DNA from: Loktanella sp. PT4BL
GTDB taxonomy: Bacteria > Pseudomonadota > Alphaproteobacteria > Rhodobacterales > Rhodobacteraceae
Direction of reading: 5' to 3'
NCBI RefSeq assembly: GCF_003201935.1
Contig: NZ_QJJL01000003.1
Span: forward strand, 558,001-622,000
DNA: 64,000 nt
In this document: one piece after another, positions 8,883 to 19,460 of the stretch
How the letters are laid out: each line of letters starts with the position of its first letter
Position numbering within the stretch: position 1 is the stretch's first letter
Program-made: the position numbers and the translations under genes
Notes under the pieces: generated by a model
The model's input: the letters and a program-made list of their open reading frames with translations, nothing else
Databases searched by the model: none
Told to the model about the DNA's origin: nothing

Positions 8883-9877
8883 GGATCGCGACCTACAATG
8901 TGGAATGGTTCAACAGCCTTTTTGACCGCCACGACAGGCTGATAGACGACGGCACATGGTCGGCACGCTGGGATGTCACCAAGGCCGAGCAGATCGCCGG
9001 ATTGGGCGTCGTCTTTGCCGCGATGGACGCGGATGCGGTCATGATCATCGAGGCCCCTGATACAAGCAACCGTCGCGATGCTCGGGTGGCGCTGGAGAAT
9101 TTCGCCGCACGTTTCGGTCTGCGCGCGCGCGAGGCGGTGACCGGCTTTACCAACGAGACCCAGCAGGAGATAGCGCTGCTTTTCGACCCTGATGTTGTCT
9201 CTGCACGGCATGACCCGCAAAGCGATGCGTCCGTGCCGCGGTTTGACGGGGAATTCCGGATGGATGTCGATGTGGACGCCCATCCCGACCCGATTGTCTG
9301 GTCAAAACCGCCACTCGAGATTGCGATGGCAACCGGGAGCGGCCCTTTGCGCCTGATCGGGGTGCACGCAAAATCCAAAGCGCCGCATGGCGCACGCAAC
9401 ACGGCAGAGGCCACGCGGATTTCGATCCACAACCGCCGCAAACAACTGGCGCAATGTGTCTGGCTGCGCAAACGCGTCGAACAGCATCTGGCGGCTGGTG
9501 ACGATCTGATTGTGCTGGGCGATTTCAATGACGGCCCGGGGCTCGACGAGTATGAAAAGCTCTTCGGGCGTTCAGGGGTCGAGATTGTGCTGGGCGAGAA
9601 TGGCGAAACGCGGCTTTTTGATCCGCACGCGCAGATCGCCTTGGGCCGCAGGATCGGGGCAGCGCCGGTAACTGCGCGTTTCAAACGCAAGGGGCAGCCG
9701 TATCTGCAGGCCCTGCTTGATTACATCATGGTGTCACCAAGCCTCTTGGCGAAGTCACCAAAATGGCAGATCTGGCATCCTTTCGATCATCCCGATTGCT
9801 ATGCGGATGACGCAGTCCGCGAAGCGCTCCTGATGGCGTCAGATCACTTCCCCGTCGTGCTTGATATTGATTTGTGA
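8879..9877 (+). CDS. Endonuclease/exonuclease/phosphatase family protein
   Basis: Metal-dependent EEP-fold hydrolase of 332 residues. Family marks are the N-terminal MRIATYNVEWFNSLF (catalytic Asn), LIGVHAKSKAP, the core LIVLGDFNDGP, and the closing SDHFPVVLDID with the catalytic Asp-His pair. It has no signal peptide, so it is cytosolic, and the target may be a nucleic acid, phosphoinositol-like or other phosphodiester. It starts with GTG overlapping the J-domain gene by four bases, suggesting coupled translation in the 7108-9877 operon. Confidence 0.9.
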   Translation: MRIATYNVEWFNSLFDRHDRLIDDGTWSARWDVTKAEQIAGLGVVFAAMDADAVMIIEAPDTSNRRDARVALENFAARFGLRAREAVTGFTNETQQEIALLFDPDVVSARHDPQSDASVPRFDGEFRMDVDVDAHPDPIVWSKPPLEIAMATGSGPLRLIGVHAKSKAPHGARNTAEATRISIHNRRKQLAQCVWLRKRVEQHLAAGDDLIVLGDFNDGPGLDEYEKLFGRSGVEIVLGENGETRLFDPHAQIALGRRIGAAPVTARFKRKGQPYLQALLDYIMVSPSLLAKSPKWQIWHPFDHPDCYADDAVREALLMASDHFPVVLDIDL

Positions 9878-9913
9878 TTTGTAATTGCACCCCTGCATTC
9901 CTATTTTGGGGAT

Positions 9914-10291
9914 ATGAAACAGATTCTCGCACTCACGGTCGCCGCGGCGCTTTTGTGCGCGCCTGCCATGGCAGAGGATGCACCCGAAAGCGACATGGGC
10001 GAAGGTCTCGACCTCATGGAAGAGGGCGCACGGATGCTGATGCGCGGCTTGATGTCAGAGATGGAACCTGCGCTGGAAGCGCTCCGGGATAACGTTGAAC
10101 AGATGGGGCCCGCCTTGGGTGAATTTGTCCAATCGGTCGGTCCGGCGTTCGGCGAACTGCTCGAACGGATTGACGATCTTCGCTATTATGAAGCGCCCGA
10201 AATCCTGCCCAATGGCGATATCATCATGCGCCGCAGCCCGGACGCCCCTGTGTGGGAGCCCGAGCCTGACACAACTGAAATAGAGCTTTAG
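9914..10291 (+). CDS. Small secreted acidic protein (125 aa)
   Basis: Exported protein with a signal peptide (MKQILALTVAAALLCAPAMA) and an acidic helical mature part of about 104 residues rich in Met and Glu (DLMEEGARMLMRGLMSEM). The C-terminal third reads IDDLRYYEAPEILPNGDII and ends in a Pro/Glu tail. Close homologues occur in related marine alphaproteobacteria and some carry the misleading name AAA+ ATPase, but no Walker motif is visible. It follows the EEP gene by 36 bases and is tail to tail with the PP2C gene. Function unknown; periplasmic. Confidence 0.8.
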   Translation: MKQILALTVAAALLCAPAMAEDAPESDMGEGLDLMEEGARMLMRGLMSEMEPALEALRDNVEQMGPALGEFVQSVGPAFGELLERIDDLRYYEAPEILPNGDIIMRRSPDAPVWEPEPDTTEIEL

Positions 10292-10298
10292 TGCGCGC

Positions 10299-11396
10299 CT
10301 AGTCGTTTGATGTACGGCGGCGATACCAGCTTGTGTTGCCTTGCGGCTTGCTCGGCGAGACCGGTGCGCCGGTTACCTCTGGTGCCTCTGTTTGCTGGAA
10401 ATCCAGCGTTTGCGATGTGACCAGACGGATCACCCGTTTCTTGGGAATATCGATCGGGTCCTGCACAGCCGCCGCATTTCGTGCGGGATCGGGGTTGGTG
10501 GCGACAGCCTCCAACACCGGGGCTTTGCGTGAAGTTGCGTCGTGACGCTGGAACAGCGCCGATCCGTCCATGTCGTCTGTGCCGGACAGGGCAACATGCT
10601 GGCTTGCGCCAAGTTTGATGACGGTGAAGGCGGTATTGTCCTGATCCGGATCTGCAAGTTCGTCCAGAGCGGCCAGAAGGGCGCTTGAAATATCCATGCT
10701 GCGCTTCGTGTGCGTCTCTTTCAGGATCGCAGCAATCGTGTCATTCGACAAAAATTGCAGCCCGTCCGTTGCCGCGATGATGATATCGCCCTCCCGAACG
10801 GTTTTCGGGGTGTCGGGACAATCGATCTTGGCGATCGCGTGGCCCGCAATAGCAGAGGTCAGCGTGTTGCGGTCAGGGTGGTTGCGACCCACCTCCTCCG
10901 ACATCGCGCCGACCTTGACCATCATGTCAATTTGCGGCGCCATCGAGTGATCCTGGTTCAGCTGTGTCAGGACCCCGTCGCGGTACAGAAAGAGCGGCGA
11001 GTCGCCGACTGACACCCAGTAAAGTTCATCCCCGCGAATAACGGTTGCTAAAAGCGTGGCACCCATGCCGTAGGAGTCAGGCCGTTCTTTGACATATTCG
11101 GTGATCCGGTCGTTGGCAGCGGTTGCTGTCATGTGAAGAATGCTCGAGATGTCGGTAATGCGTCTGCCCAGCAGCATTTCGTTCATCTTGATCTGGCTGA
11201 ACACCTCGGACATCACCAGCGCACTTGCCACATCACCGCACATATGACCGCCCATGCCATCGGCGAGCACGGCAAATCCGGTTTCTTGTCCTTGGGGGAA
11301 GCTGGCGATCAGACTGTCTTCTTGATAGTCGCGCTCACCTTTCGTTGCCGCTGTTGCAACATCAAATCTGACTGCTTCGTGTACCACGTTTACCAT
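10299..11396 (-). CDS. PP2C-family serine/threonine phosphatase with C-terminal tail
   Basis: Metal-dependent protein phosphatase of 365 residues. The PP2C core spans about residues 8-245 with DYQEDS, the metal-binding ADGMGGHMCGDVAS, VSVGDSPLFLYRDG, and IIAATDGLQFLSND. It lacks a membrane segment. The last 100 residues are a low-complexity, probably disordered tail with many Pro, Ala and Thr, ending SWYRRRTSND, which may be a docking segment. No kinase gene is adjacent, so the substrate is unknown. Stand-alone PP2Cs of this type often dephosphorylate kinases or type VI secretion components in proteobacteria, but no such genes are present here. Confidence 0.92.
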   Translation of the reverse strand: MVNVVHEAVRFDVATAATKGERDYQEDSLIASFPQGQETGFAVLADGMGGHMCGDVASALVMSEVFSQIKMNEMLLGRRITDISSILHMTATAANDRITEYVKERPDSYGMGATLLATVIRGDELYWVSVGDSPLFLYRDGVLTQLNQDHSMAPQIDMMVKVGAMSEEVGRNHPDRNTLTSAIAGHAIAKIDCPDTPKTVREGDIIIAATDGLQFLSNDTIAAILKETHTKRSMDISSALLAALDELADPDQDNTAFTVIKLGASQHVALSGTDDMDGSALFQRHDATSRKAPVLEAVATNPDPARNAAAVQDPIDIPKKRVIRLVTSQTLDFQQTEAPEVTGAPVSPSKPQGNTSWYRRRTSND

Positions 11397-11711
11397 CCAA
11401 AATCACTTCTCTGCCAACACGGCAGAATTTTACAAACACAGGTTAGAACCACCCGTGTTCCTAACCTCTGTCGATCATGCCACAAAATCTAGTCAAATGC
11501 GGCGAGAATCTGACTTTTGCGTGTCTAAATCGCGATTGTTAATCTTCAGTTAAAATATGTGCCGAAAAAATCGCACTTAATGGAAACAGTTTTTAATTTA
11601 GGGGGGGATTGTTGATTTTCGATTGTGACAAGATCCTCTGCCAATTGCCCTTGAGTCAGATAGACGGCGGAATCAGGTGAGTTGCCAGAGCCATTTTGCG
11701 CGCTTCCGCGA
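11397..11711 (-). other. AT-richer gap upstream of the PP2C gene
   Basis: No gene is supported in this 315-base gap between the end of ppx and the start of the PP2C gene. It is visibly richer in A+T than its neighbours, notably around 11525-11625, and probably contains the PP2C promoter. It contains two inverted repeats: GGTTAG...CTAACC with an inner AAC/GTT at 11443-11468, and CTGCC/GGCAG around 11416-11430. Both would lie in the 5' leader of the PP2C message if transcription starts beyond them. Confidence 0.5.
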
Positions 11712-13259
11712 TTACTTGGTGAATGCGACGGTGCTGGTCGCATCCATCGCCGTTGCCAAGGCTTCAAAGCGGACTTGTGCGACCTCACCAAAAAGCGGTC
11801 GGGCGTGTTCGGTCAGGCTCAACTTCAATTCGCGCTTTTGTGGCTTCCAATTCAATGTGCCGGGCTCTTCATCGGCGGTCAGCCAGAGCATGGCCCCAAG
11901 ACGCATTGCCTTGCCGAGTATTTCCGCTTCTTTGATCTGACCTTCATCAAGCATCGCGAAAAGTGGCGTGAACCGCGAATTCGCGGTCTTACTTGTGTAG
12001 CGGTTCATCAGAGCAAGCCCGAGGAATACGCGCTCATAATGCTTCAAGCCACCCAGATTGGCCCGTGTGGCGTTGTCGAACGTGACCTCGGCACGGTAAT
12101 CGGGGTGCGCGCGCCAGCTGACGTCATGCAGCAGGCAGGCCGCTTTGATGATCCGTTTGCGCTGCCAGTTCGCCCGGGGAAACAAAGGCTTGATGAACTC
12201 ATACAGGACCCGCCCGAAGCCCGGCAAGCGGGCGTCCTTTGCTTCGACAAAGCGGCAAGCCTCGATCAGCGGATCGCGTTCGCGCAGCGCACGGGGCATC
12301 TGCTCATAAAGCATCCCTTCACGGATACCGTAGGATGAAATCGCGACATCCTTGGGCTTGAAGGTGCGGATCAGTTCCTTGAGGACAATTGTCGCAAGGG
12401 GGACCAGTGTCATGCGGCTGTCCGAGATATTGCAGCGTGCCCGCAGTTCGGTCAGGTCGGATTGACGGATGTATTCGGCGGTCTTGCTGATCTGCCGCGC
12501 GCTCATCCGGTATTCGTGCAGCACCGTCAGCGGATAACCCCGCCGTTCCATATCGACCCTTGCAATGGCCCGCCATGACCCGCCAACCAGAAACAGGCGC
12601 ATCCCCGTGGCGTTGCCCATCTGGTCATGCAGCTGCGCCATGGTTTCGCGCACATATGCTTTGACCGCCTTGCGCCCGCCTTTGATTTCGCGCAGTTTCA
12701 ATGGCCCCAGCGCTGAGGTCAGGCGATTGCCCACACGGCCATCCGCCAGATCCGCAAGCTCCATCGAAGATCCGCCGATATCGCAAACAAGACCATAGCT
12801 GCCGGGCCAGCCCAGCAAGACACCTTGCGCCGACAAGCGCGCCTCTTCCTGTCCGTCGATGATCCAGAGCTTGATGCCCGTTTCGCGCAAGACATCATCC
12901 TGGAATTCCTTGCCGTCGCTGGCTTCGCGCACTGCTGCGGTGGCCACGGCTGTCAGGGGCGGAATACCCATCCCTTCGGCCAGTGCGGCAAACCGGCGGA
13001 TCGCCGACAGCGCCCGCACGCGCCCTTCGGGGTTCAGGTGCCCTGTCTGTGACAGGCCCGCACCCAGCGCGCACATGATTTTTTCGTTGTAAAAATAAGC
13101 AGGCGATCTTGCCGCACCATCAAACACCACCAAACGGACCGAGTTGGAGCCCACGTCGATCACACCCACGCGGCTGAGGCGTTTGGCGGCAGCATCCTCA
13201 AACAAAGGACGTCCGAACGGCCCCCAGTCGATTGTTTCTTCGGCAGGCGCTTGTGTCAT
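11712..13259 (-). CDS. ppx: Ppx/GppA exopolyphosphatase-type phosphatase
   Basis: Hydrolase of the Ppx/GppA family, which removes phosphate from polyphosphate ends or from pppGpp. The 515-residue protein has the ASKHA-type start VGVIDVGSNSVRLVVFDGA, the catalytic VATAAVREASDG and LVCDIGGSSMEL loops, and a helical C-terminal HD-like part (AACLLHDVSWRAHPDYRAE). It lies 208 bases downstream of ppk on the same strand, in the order permease-hda-ppk-ppx, giving synthesis and breakdown of polyphosphate in one unit. Polyphosphatase versus pppGpp phosphatase activity cannot be separated from sequence, though the ppk neighbour favours the first. Confidence 0.93.
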   Translation of the reverse strand: MTQAPAEETIDWGPFGRPLFEDAAAKRLSRVGVIDVGSNSVRLVVFDGAARSPAYFYNEKIMCALGAGLSQTGHLNPEGRVRALSAIRRFAALAEGMGIPPLTAVATAAVREASDGKEFQDDVLRETGIKLWIIDGQEEARLSAQGVLLGWPGSYGLVCDIGGSSMELADLADGRVGNRLTSALGPLKLREIKGGRKAVKAYVRETMAQLHDQMGNATGMRLFLVGGSWRAIARVDMERRGYPLTVLHEYRMSARQISKTAEYIRQSDLTELRARCNISDSRMTLVPLATIVLKELIRTFKPKDVAISSYGIREGMLYEQMPRALRERDPLIEACRFVEAKDARLPGFGRVLYEFIKPLFPRANWQRKRIIKAACLLHDVSWRAHPDYRAEVTFDNATRANLGGLKHYERVFLGLALMNRYTSKTANSRFTPLFAMLDEGQIKEAEILGKAMRLGAMLWLTADEEPGTLNWKPQKRELKLSLTEHARPLFGEVAQVRFEALATAMDATSTVAFTK

Positions 13260-13298
13260 CGAAACCCTCGGTCTTCATCCCCAGGGGAAGGGTATCAA

Positions 13299-15467
13299 TC
13301 AATCATCCGTATGCGTCAACTGCGGAACATCGGATGCCCCTGCGGAACCACGGCCTGAAAGCGATGGGTTTTCCATGAAGAACCTGTGGCAGTTGAAGGC
13401 GAAAACCCCTTCCTCGACCGGTGCGCGGGTAAAGCTACCGTCTGCTGCCATCACCCAGCTTTGTGCGATATCGGCCATATTGGCAGCCATGATCTGGCTG
13501 ACGATCTGGGCCTTTACTGTCGGGTTCTTGATCTCGACCAGTGTCTCGACCCGCCGGTTGAGGTTGCGCCCCATCCAGTCGGCGGAACTGATATAGACCT
13601 TCGCCTTTTTGGACGGCAGCGTATTGCCGTTACCAAAGCAGACAATGCGCGAATGTTCCAGAAACCGGCCGACAATGGATTTCACACGGATGTTTTCCGA
13701 CAGGTCTTTGACACCCGGCCGCAGCCCGCAAATGCCGCGCACAACGAGGCTGATTTTCACGCCGGCCTGACTTGCCGCATAAAGCGCGTCGATCACGTCG
13801 GTTTCGATCAATGAGTTCATCTTGGCCCAGATCACCGCAGGTTTGCCTGCCCGCGCGTTCTCGGCCTCTTTGGCGATACTGTCCAGCAGGGTCTGCTTGA
13901 GCGTGAGCGGCGAGATCGACAGGTTCTGCAACCCCTCGGGCTGGGCGTAACCCGACAGATAATTGAATACCTTGGTCGCATCGCGGCCCAGATCGGCATC
14001 ACAGGTGAACAGGCTCAGGTCGGTATAGATGCGCGCAGTGATGGGGTGGTAGTTTCCGGTGCCAAAGTGGGTATAGGTCACCAGTTTGTCGCCCTCGCGG
14101 CGGACCACTGTACTGATTTTGGCATGCGTTTTGTATTTCAGAAACCCGTAGACAACATGCGCGCCCGCGCGTTCCAGCCGTCGAGACTGGCGGATGTTGG
14201 CGGCCTCGTCAAAGCGGGCTTTCAACTCGACCAATGCGGTGACGGATTTGCCGTCTTCGGCGGCCTCGCAGAGCGCCTCGACGATGGGCGAGCGTTTGGA
14301 GGTCCGATAAAGCGTCTGTTTGATCGCCACGACATTGGGATCGCGCGCGGCCTGTGTCAGAAAACGCACCACCATGTCGAAGGTTTCATAAGGGTGATGC
14401 AGCAGCATATCCTTTTGGCGGATCGCGGCGAACATATCTCCGTCATGGTCCTGAACACGTTCCGGCACCCGAGGCGAAAAGGGGGGCCACAACAGGTCGG
14501 GGCGGCTGTCCAGCACCAGTTCGCCAAGATCGGCAATGCCGATCAAGCCGTCGACCTCGACTACGGTGTCTTCCGTCACATGCAGTTCCGACATGATCAG
14601 TGATTTCAGCGCAGGAGGTGCGCCCGCCGAGAGTTTCAGGCGCACCACCTCACCACGCCGACGCCGTTTCAGGGCCGTTTCAAACTCGCGCACCAGGTCT
14701 TCGGCTTCGTCCTCCAGTTCCAGATCACTGTCGCGCAGGACCTTGAAGGCGCAGCTGCCCTTCATCTTATAGCCGGGAAAAAGCCGCCCGATATGCAGCA
14801 CCAGAAGCTCTTCCAGCGGCAGAAACCGGTGCCCTGTCTCGGCGGGGAGTGCCACAAAGCGGGCGATTTGCGCGGGCACTGGCAGAAGTGACCGTAACTG
14901 GCGCTTGTCGCTGGGCCGCTCAAGCTGGAGCGCCAGTGCAAAACCTTCGTTCGGCAGAAACGGGAAGGGATGTGCAGGGTCAATCGCGAGGGGCGAAAGA
15001 ACCGGAAACACCTGTTCTAGAAACACGTCTTCAAGATAGTTGATGTCGTCGTTGCTCAGTGCGGCGCGGTCCAGAATATGGATATCCTGTTCAGCCATGA
15101 GCTTTTGCAACTCGGTAAAAACCGTTTGCTGGCGCGTCATCAGAGCGCGTGCATCGCGATCAATATCCACGAGTTGCTCGGCCGGGGTGAGACCGTCAAG
15201 GCCAGGGGTCACATTCCCCTCATTTGCCAATTCGCGCAGGCCAGCGACGCGCACTGTATAGAATTCATCAAGGTTGGTGGCCGAAATCGACAGAAACCGC
15301 AGCCGCTCGAGCAAAGGCACGCGCGGGTTTTCGGCCTCTTCCAGCACGCGCCAGTTAAAGCCGATCCAGCTCAGCTCGCGGTTGACAAAACGCGCGGGGC
15401 TTTCGGGGTCAATATCGAGTGTTGTGGGGGCGGGGTATGCCCCTTCTAAGAAATTTGCGTCGATCAT
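13299..15467 (-). CDS. ppk: Polyphosphate kinase 1
   Basis: ATP:polyphosphate phosphotransferase that makes inorganic polyphosphate. With the start at 15467 the protein has 722 residues, normal for PPK1; the longer frame upstream overlaps the end of hda and is arginine/proline-rich, so it is rejected. Signatures: [19 protein letters not shown] at the N-terminus, the catalytic HxK-type segment [10 protein letters not shown] and later [16 protein letters not shown] with the autophosphorylated histidine, and FGTGNYHP. The C-terminus is Ser/Gly-rich (SLSGRGSAG). It starts 56 bases after the hda stop and is followed by ppx. Confidence 0.96.
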   Translation of the reverse strand: MIDANFLEGAYPAPTTLDIDPESPARFVNRELSWIGFNWRVLEEAENPRVPLLERLRFLSISATNLDEFYTVRVAGLRELANEGNVTPGLDGLTPAEQLVDIDRDARALMTRQQTVFTELQKLMAEQDIHILDRAALSNDDINYLEDVFLEQVFPVLSPLAIDPAHPFPFLPNEGFALALQLERPSDKRQLRSLLPVPAQIARFVALPAETGHRFLPLEELLVLHIGRLFPGYKMKGSCAFKVLRDSDLELEDEAEDLVREFETALKRRRRGEVVRLKLSAGAPPALKSLIMSELHVTEDTVVEVDGLIGIADLGELVLDSRPDLLWPPFSPRVPERVQDHDGDMFAAIRQKDMLLHHPYETFDMVVRFLTQAARDPNVVAIKQTLYRTSKRSPIVEALCEAAEDGKSVTALVELKARFDEAANIRQSRRLERAGAHVVYGFLKYKTHAKISTVVRREGDKLVTYTHFGTGNYHPITARIYTDLSLFTCDADLGRDATKVFNYLSGYAQPEGLQNLSISPLTLKQTLLDSIAKEAENARAGKPAVIWAKMNSLIETDVIDALYAASQAGVKISLVVRGICGLRPGVKDLSENIRVKSIVGRFLEHSRIVCFGNGNTLPSKKAKVYISSADWMGRNLNRRVETLVEIKNPTVKAQIVSQIMAANMADIAQSWVMAADGSFTRAPVEEGVFAFNCHRFFMENPSLSGRGSAGASDVPQLTHTDD

Positions 15468-15522
15468 GAAGGCCTTTTGTTCCGCATTTATTGCGGCAAT
15501 ATGACAAGTATTGCGGGCTTCG

Positions 15523-16179
15523 CTACATTTTGTCCAGCAACTCGGCAGCGAGTGCTTTGTTGATCTTGCGACCCAGCGCCAGGGCGGCCGTATCAAGACG
15601 GGCGACGATCTCGGCGGCGGCCGCATAGGACCTTTCAATGCGGGTGCTCAGATACTGGACCAGATGGGGCTGCGGGTTGATCTGCCGGTCGGTAAAGAGC
15701 TTCATGATCAGCGCCGATAGCAGCGCATCATCGGGGTTGGTAATTTGCGCAACGGTGGTGGCCTGCATCCGGCTGGCCAGATCGGGCAGGGCGATTGACC
15801 AGCGGCTTGGCGGCACATGGGATGTGAGCAGCAAAGTACCGCGTGCGCTACGCAGATTGTTGTGAAGGTGGAACACCGCTTCCTCGGCCAGAGGCGGCAG
15901 CCTTTCGATGTCCTCGATGATGACTGTCCTTGCATCTGTTCGGAAATCAGCGCCAATCGTTGCGGCCTCAATCAAAACCGCGTCATTCTGGCTTTGAAAG
16001 ACGCGCGCCAGATGGCTTTTGCCGCTGCCTGTCGGACCGATCAGGGCCAGTTTGCGTTCCGGCCATGTCTCGGGCGCGGACAGCATCGCAAAGGCCTGCG
16101 CGTTCGCCTCGGAGACGAAGAAATCATCAGGCCCCAGCGCAACACCCGTTGGCCAGTCAAAAGCGAGCTGGTCTGACAT
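15523..16179 (-). CDS. hdaA: DnaA regulatory inactivator Hda-like AAA+ protein
   Basis: AAA+ protein related to the ATPase domain of DnaA; in alphaproteobacteria HdaA works with the beta clamp to convert DnaA-ATP to DnaA-ADP and limit initiation. Its 218 residues begin SDQLAFDWP, which contains the QL-x-F type clamp-binding motif, followed by Walker A GPTGSGKS at 48-55, Walker [11 protein letters not shown] and sensor-1 [10 protein letters not shown]. The arginine-finger region DLASRM is also visible. It sits directly after the permease (stop and start abut) and before ppk. Confidence 0.93.
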   Translation of the reverse strand: MSDQLAFDWPTGVALGPDDFFVSEANAQAFAMLSAPETWPERKLALIGPTGSGKSHLARVFQSQNDAVLIEAATIGADFRTDARTVIIEDIERLPPLAEEAVFHLHNNLRSARGTLLLTSHVPPSRWSIALPDLASRMQATTVAQITNPDDALLSALIMKLFTDRQINPQPHLVQYLSTRIERSYAAAAEIVARLDTAALALGRKINKALAAELLDKM

Positions 16180-17283
16180 TTAGTCGCCCCCGGATTTGCC
16201 GCGATAGAGCAGGCTTTCTTTGTACTGGGCCAGACCCCAGCGTGCGACCACACCGATCATGGCGGCGATGGGCACGGCCACCAGCATACCGACGAAGCCA
16301 AAAAGCGTTCCGAAAACCGACAGCGCAAACAGCAGCCACACAGGATGCAGGCCGACAGACCCGCCCACAAGTTTCGGCGTCAGGATGTTGCCCTCAAGAA
16401 ACTGTCCCATCCCAAAAATTGCTGCGACAATCCCGATCCGGAGCCAGTTGGTGGCATAGGCTATCGTATCGCCATCCGGCACTTCGACACTGCCCCAGAA
16501 CTGGAACAGTGCCAGCCCGACGGCCAAAGTGCCGCCGACCAATGCACCCACATAGGGAATGAAGGTGATCAAACCGGCGATAAAGCCCACAATAAGCCCA
16601 AAGTTCAGCCCTGCCAGCATCAGCGCCACAGCATAGTAAGTGCCCAGCACCAGACAGACGGTGCCTTGGCCGCGAATGAACGAGGCCAGCGTCGCGTCGA
16701 TGTCGCGGGCCAGTTGACGGATCGTATCAACGTGGTCGCGCGGGAGCATGCTGTCGATCTTGGCGGTCATATTGTCCCAGTCGAGCAGCATATAGACCGC
16801 CACAACCGGCACGATAATCAGCAGAACAATGATGTTGATGAGCCCGAGCGCCGAAGACAGCAGCCCGTTGATCAGCTCACCGCCACGTGACTGAATGGCC
16901 TCGCCAATTGTCAAAAGCTGCTGATAGGCCACGCTTTGGTTGTCCATCAGCTGCGGGAAACGCTCGGTCAGGCCGGTGCGCAGTCGGTCGAACAATGCAG
17001 GCGCAGTTTCGATCAGCGACGCGGTTTGTTGCACAAGTGTCGGGATGACCAGCAGGATCAGCAGAATAAACACAAAGAGCGCGATCAGCGTGATAATGGC
17101 GACAGCAGCAATGCGGCTACATCCCAGGCGCTCAAGCCGGTCCGCGATGGGGTCAAGGCAATAGGCAATCGCCCCGCCAAGCACGAAGGGCAGGATCACA
17201 TCGCCCAGAAACCACAAAGCCACCAGAAACACCGCTGTCGCGATGCCCCAGTATTTTGCTTGTTGTCCGACAGGAAGTGCCAT
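16180..17283 (-). CDS. AI-2E family membrane permease (PerM-like)
   Basis: Inner-membrane protein of 367 residues with about eight hydrophobic segments and the family layout: paired helices at the N-terminus (IATAVFLVALWFLGDVILP), a long amphipathic middle and the C-terminal helix group (FIPYVGALVGGTLAVGLALF). Family members include AI-2 exporters and Na+/H+ antiporters, so substrate is open. It is the first gene of the unit with hda, ppk and ppx, and its stop touches the hda start. The start at 17283 has a fair upstream region without close genes. Confidence 0.9.
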   Translation of the reverse strand: MALPVGQQAKYWGIATAVFLVALWFLGDVILPFVLGGAIAYCLDPIADRLERLGCSRIAAVAIITLIALFVFILLILLVIPTLVQQTASLIETAPALFDRLRTGLTERFPQLMDNQSVAYQQLLTIGEAIQSRGGELINGLLSSALGLINIIVLLIIVPVVAVYMLLDWDNMTAKIDSMLPRDHVDTIRQLARDIDATLASFIRGQGTVCLVLGTYYAVALMLAGLNFGLIVGFIAGLITFIPYVGALVGGTLAVGLALFQFWGSVEVPDGDTIAYATNWLRIGIVAAIFGMGQFLEGNILTPKLVGGSVGLHPVWLLFALSVFGTLFGFVGMLVAVPIAAMIGVVARWGLAQYKESLLYRGKSGGD

Positions 17284-17446
17284 GGATCATCCGTAATTGC
17301 TTGATCCATAGATGCGATGTGTCGCGCCATGACGCAAGACCCGGCCATCAGAAACTGATCTGCCCCGAAATCATCACACTGCTTGCGAGGGGCATCGCAG
17401 GGGATTAAACCCTCACCCAACACTTGTATCCGAAAAGGTCGAACAC

Positions 17447-18787
17447 ATGCGCCTGAGCCGCTATTTCCTGCCCGTTCTTAAAGAAACGCCCCGCGAGGCG
17501 CAGATCGTCAGCCACCGCTATATGTTGCAGGCGGGGATGATCAAACAGGCCAGCGCGGGGATCTATTCATGGCTGCCGCTCGGCTTTAAGGTTCTGCGCA
17601 AGATCGAAAACATCGTGCATGAGGAACAGGCGCGCGCGGGCCATATCGCGATCCAGATGCCGACGATCCAGTCGGCGGACCTTTGGCGCGAAAGCGGGCG
17701 CTATGATGCCTACGGCGAAGAAATGCTGCGGATCAAGGACCGTGGTGGGCGCGATATGCTGTTCACGCCAACGGCCGAGGAACTGGTGACGGATATCTTC
17801 CGCGCCCATGTCACCAGCTACAAAGACCTGCCGCTGACCCTTTATCAGATCCAGTGGAAATTCCGCGACGAGGTCCGTCCGCGCTTTGGCGTCATGCGGG
17901 GCCGCGAATTCTACATGAAGGACGGCTACAACTTCGATCTGACCAAAGAAGACGCGCTGCACGCCTACAACCGCCATTTGGTCAGTTATCTGCGCACCTA
18001 TGAACGCATGGGCCTGCAAGCGATCCCGATGCGCGCTGATAGTGGCCCCATCGGTGGCGATGACACCCATGAATTCCTTGTGCTGGCCGAGACTGGCGAG
18101 TCAGAGGTTTTCTATGACAGCGAGATCACCGAATTGAAGTTCGGCGACCGCGAGATTGATTATGACGATCACGCGGCGTGTCAGGCGGTGCTTGAGGAAT
18201 TCACCTCGCGCTATGCCCGCACCGACGAAACCCACGATGAGGCGTTGTTCAACGCGGTGCCCGAAGAACGCCGCCGCACGGCGCGCGGGATCGAAGTTGG
18301 GCAGATTTTCTACTTTGGCACCAAATATTCCGAGGCGATGGGCGCTTTGGTCGATGACGGCAAAGGCAACAAAGTACCGGTCCACATGGGCAGCCACGGC
18401 ATTGGCGTGTCGCGTCTGCTGGGGGCGATTATCGAGGCGAGCCATGACGACAAGGGCATCATCTGGCCCGAGGGTGTCACACCATTCCACTGCGGGATCG
18501 TGAACCTGAAAACCGGTGATGCCGAAGCAGATGCCGCTTGCGAGGCGCTCTATGCGTCGCTGACAGCGCTGGGCCTTGAGCCGCTTTATGACGACCGCGA
18601 CGAACGGGCAGGGGCCAAGTTCGGCACGATGGACATGATCGGCCTGCCTTGGCGCATTACGGTGGGGCCACGCGGCCTCAAGAACGGTGTGGTCGAATTG
18701 GCCAGCCGCCGGACTGGTGAGAGTGAGGAACTGCCCCCCGAAGAGGCCGTGGCGAAAATCGCCAAGATCTACGAGGGAATTGTGTGA
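17447..18787 (+). CDS. proS: Prolyl-tRNA synthetase (short alphaproteobacterial type)
   Basis: Class II aminoacyl-tRNA synthetase that charges tRNA-Pro. The 446-residue length shows the short form lacking the roughly 180-residue INS editing domain of the E. coli enzyme, usual for alphaproteobacteria. Motif 1 ([20 protein letters not shown]), motif 2 ([23 protein letters not shown] here split by the loop) and motif 3 ([16 protein letters not shown]) are all visible, followed by the anticodon-binding domain ([20 protein letters not shown]). The absence of INS implies that editing of Ala-tRNA-Pro, if any, needs a separate protein. It overlaps the peroxiredoxin gene by four bases. Confidence 0.97.
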   Translation: MRLSRYFLPVLKETPREAQIVSHRYMLQAGMIKQASAGIYSWLPLGFKVLRKIENIVHEEQARAGHIAIQMPTIQSADLWRESGRYDAYGEEMLRIKDRGGRDMLFTPTAEELVTDIFRAHVTSYKDLPLTLYQIQWKFRDEVRPRFGVMRGREFYMKDGYNFDLTKEDALHAYNRHLVSYLRTYERMGLQAIPMRADSGPIGGDDTHEFLVLAETGESEVFYDSEITELKFGDREIDYDDHAACQAVLEEFTSRYARTDETHDEALFNAVPEERRRTARGIEVGQIFYFGTKYSEAMGALVDDGKGNKVPVHMGSHGIGVSRLLGAIIEASHDDKGIIWPEGVTPFHCGIVNLKTGDAEADAACEALYASLTALGLEPLYDDRDERAGAKFGTMDMIGLPWRITVGPRGLKNGVVELASRRTGESEELPPEEAVAKIAKIYEGIV

Positions 18788-19356
18788 GCTTGTCCGACGT
18801 CGACTGGACATTGATCCCCGCACCGGCAGACGATGGCAAAGCGGCGCATCTGGAAGGGCAAACGCTCCCGGAAGTGACGCTACCCGCCACCGACGGGCCT
18901 GCGGTGACGCTCAGTGATTTGCGCGGGCTGACGGTGATCTATGTCTATCCGATGACTGGCCGCCCTGACCGCGACTTGCCCGAAGGCTGGAATGATATCC
19001 CGGGTGCGCGCGGCTGCACGCCCCAGTCCTGCGCGTTCCGCGATCACTATGCGGAATTGCGCGATTACGGTGTGGATCACCTCTTCGGGCTGTCAACGCA
19101 GGACACGGATTATCAGGCAGAGGCCGCCGCGCGCCTGCACCTGCCATTCCCGCTTCTGTCCGATGCCGATCTGGTATTCGGCAAGGCGCTTGATCTGCCG
19201 GGGATGGAAGCGGACGGCAAGTATCTGCACAAGCGCCTCACGATGATTGTGCGCGACGGGGTGATTGAAAAGGTATTCTATCCGGTATTTCCACCCGATC
19301 AGGATGCGAAAAACGTGATTGAATGGTTGCGCGCGCACGCGGAAGAGCGCGCATAG
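18784..19356 (+). CDS. BCP-like peroxiredoxin with an extended active-site loop
   Basis: Thiol peroxidase of the AhpC/TSA superfamily (190 residues) that reduces peroxides. The strand VIYVYPMTG leads into a loop of about 15 extra residues before [11 protein letters not shown]; this aligns with the GCT-x-x-x-C site of BCP/PrxQ, so the peroxidatic and resolving cysteines are kept with four residues between them. The thioredoxin-fold continuation ([23 protein letters not shown]) is normal. It starts with GTG inside the end of proS (GTGA overlap), so translation is probably coupled. No signal peptide; cytosolic. Confidence 0.9.
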   Translation: MSLSDVDWTLIPAPADDGKAAHLEGQTLPEVTLPATDGPAVTLSDLRGLTVIYVYPMTGRPDRDLPEGWNDIPGARGCTPQSCAFRDHYAELRDYGVDHLFGLSTQDTDYQAEAAARLHLPFPLLSDADLVFGKALDLPGMEADGKYLHKRLTMIVRDGVIEKVFYPVFPPDQDAKNVIEWLRAHAEERA

Positions 19357-19460
19357 CGCCGATGACGCGTTAACAGCCCTGCGAAAATCTGCTATCCAGC
19401 GTTAAAACAAAATGTGTTGAGGCAGCAGATGACAATGATTTCCCGCAACGGGGCGCTGGC

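Noticed and set aside
9914..10291. AAA+ ATPase
   Set aside because: Some relatives carry this name, yet the protein is a 125-residue exported acidic protein with no Walker A or B motif.
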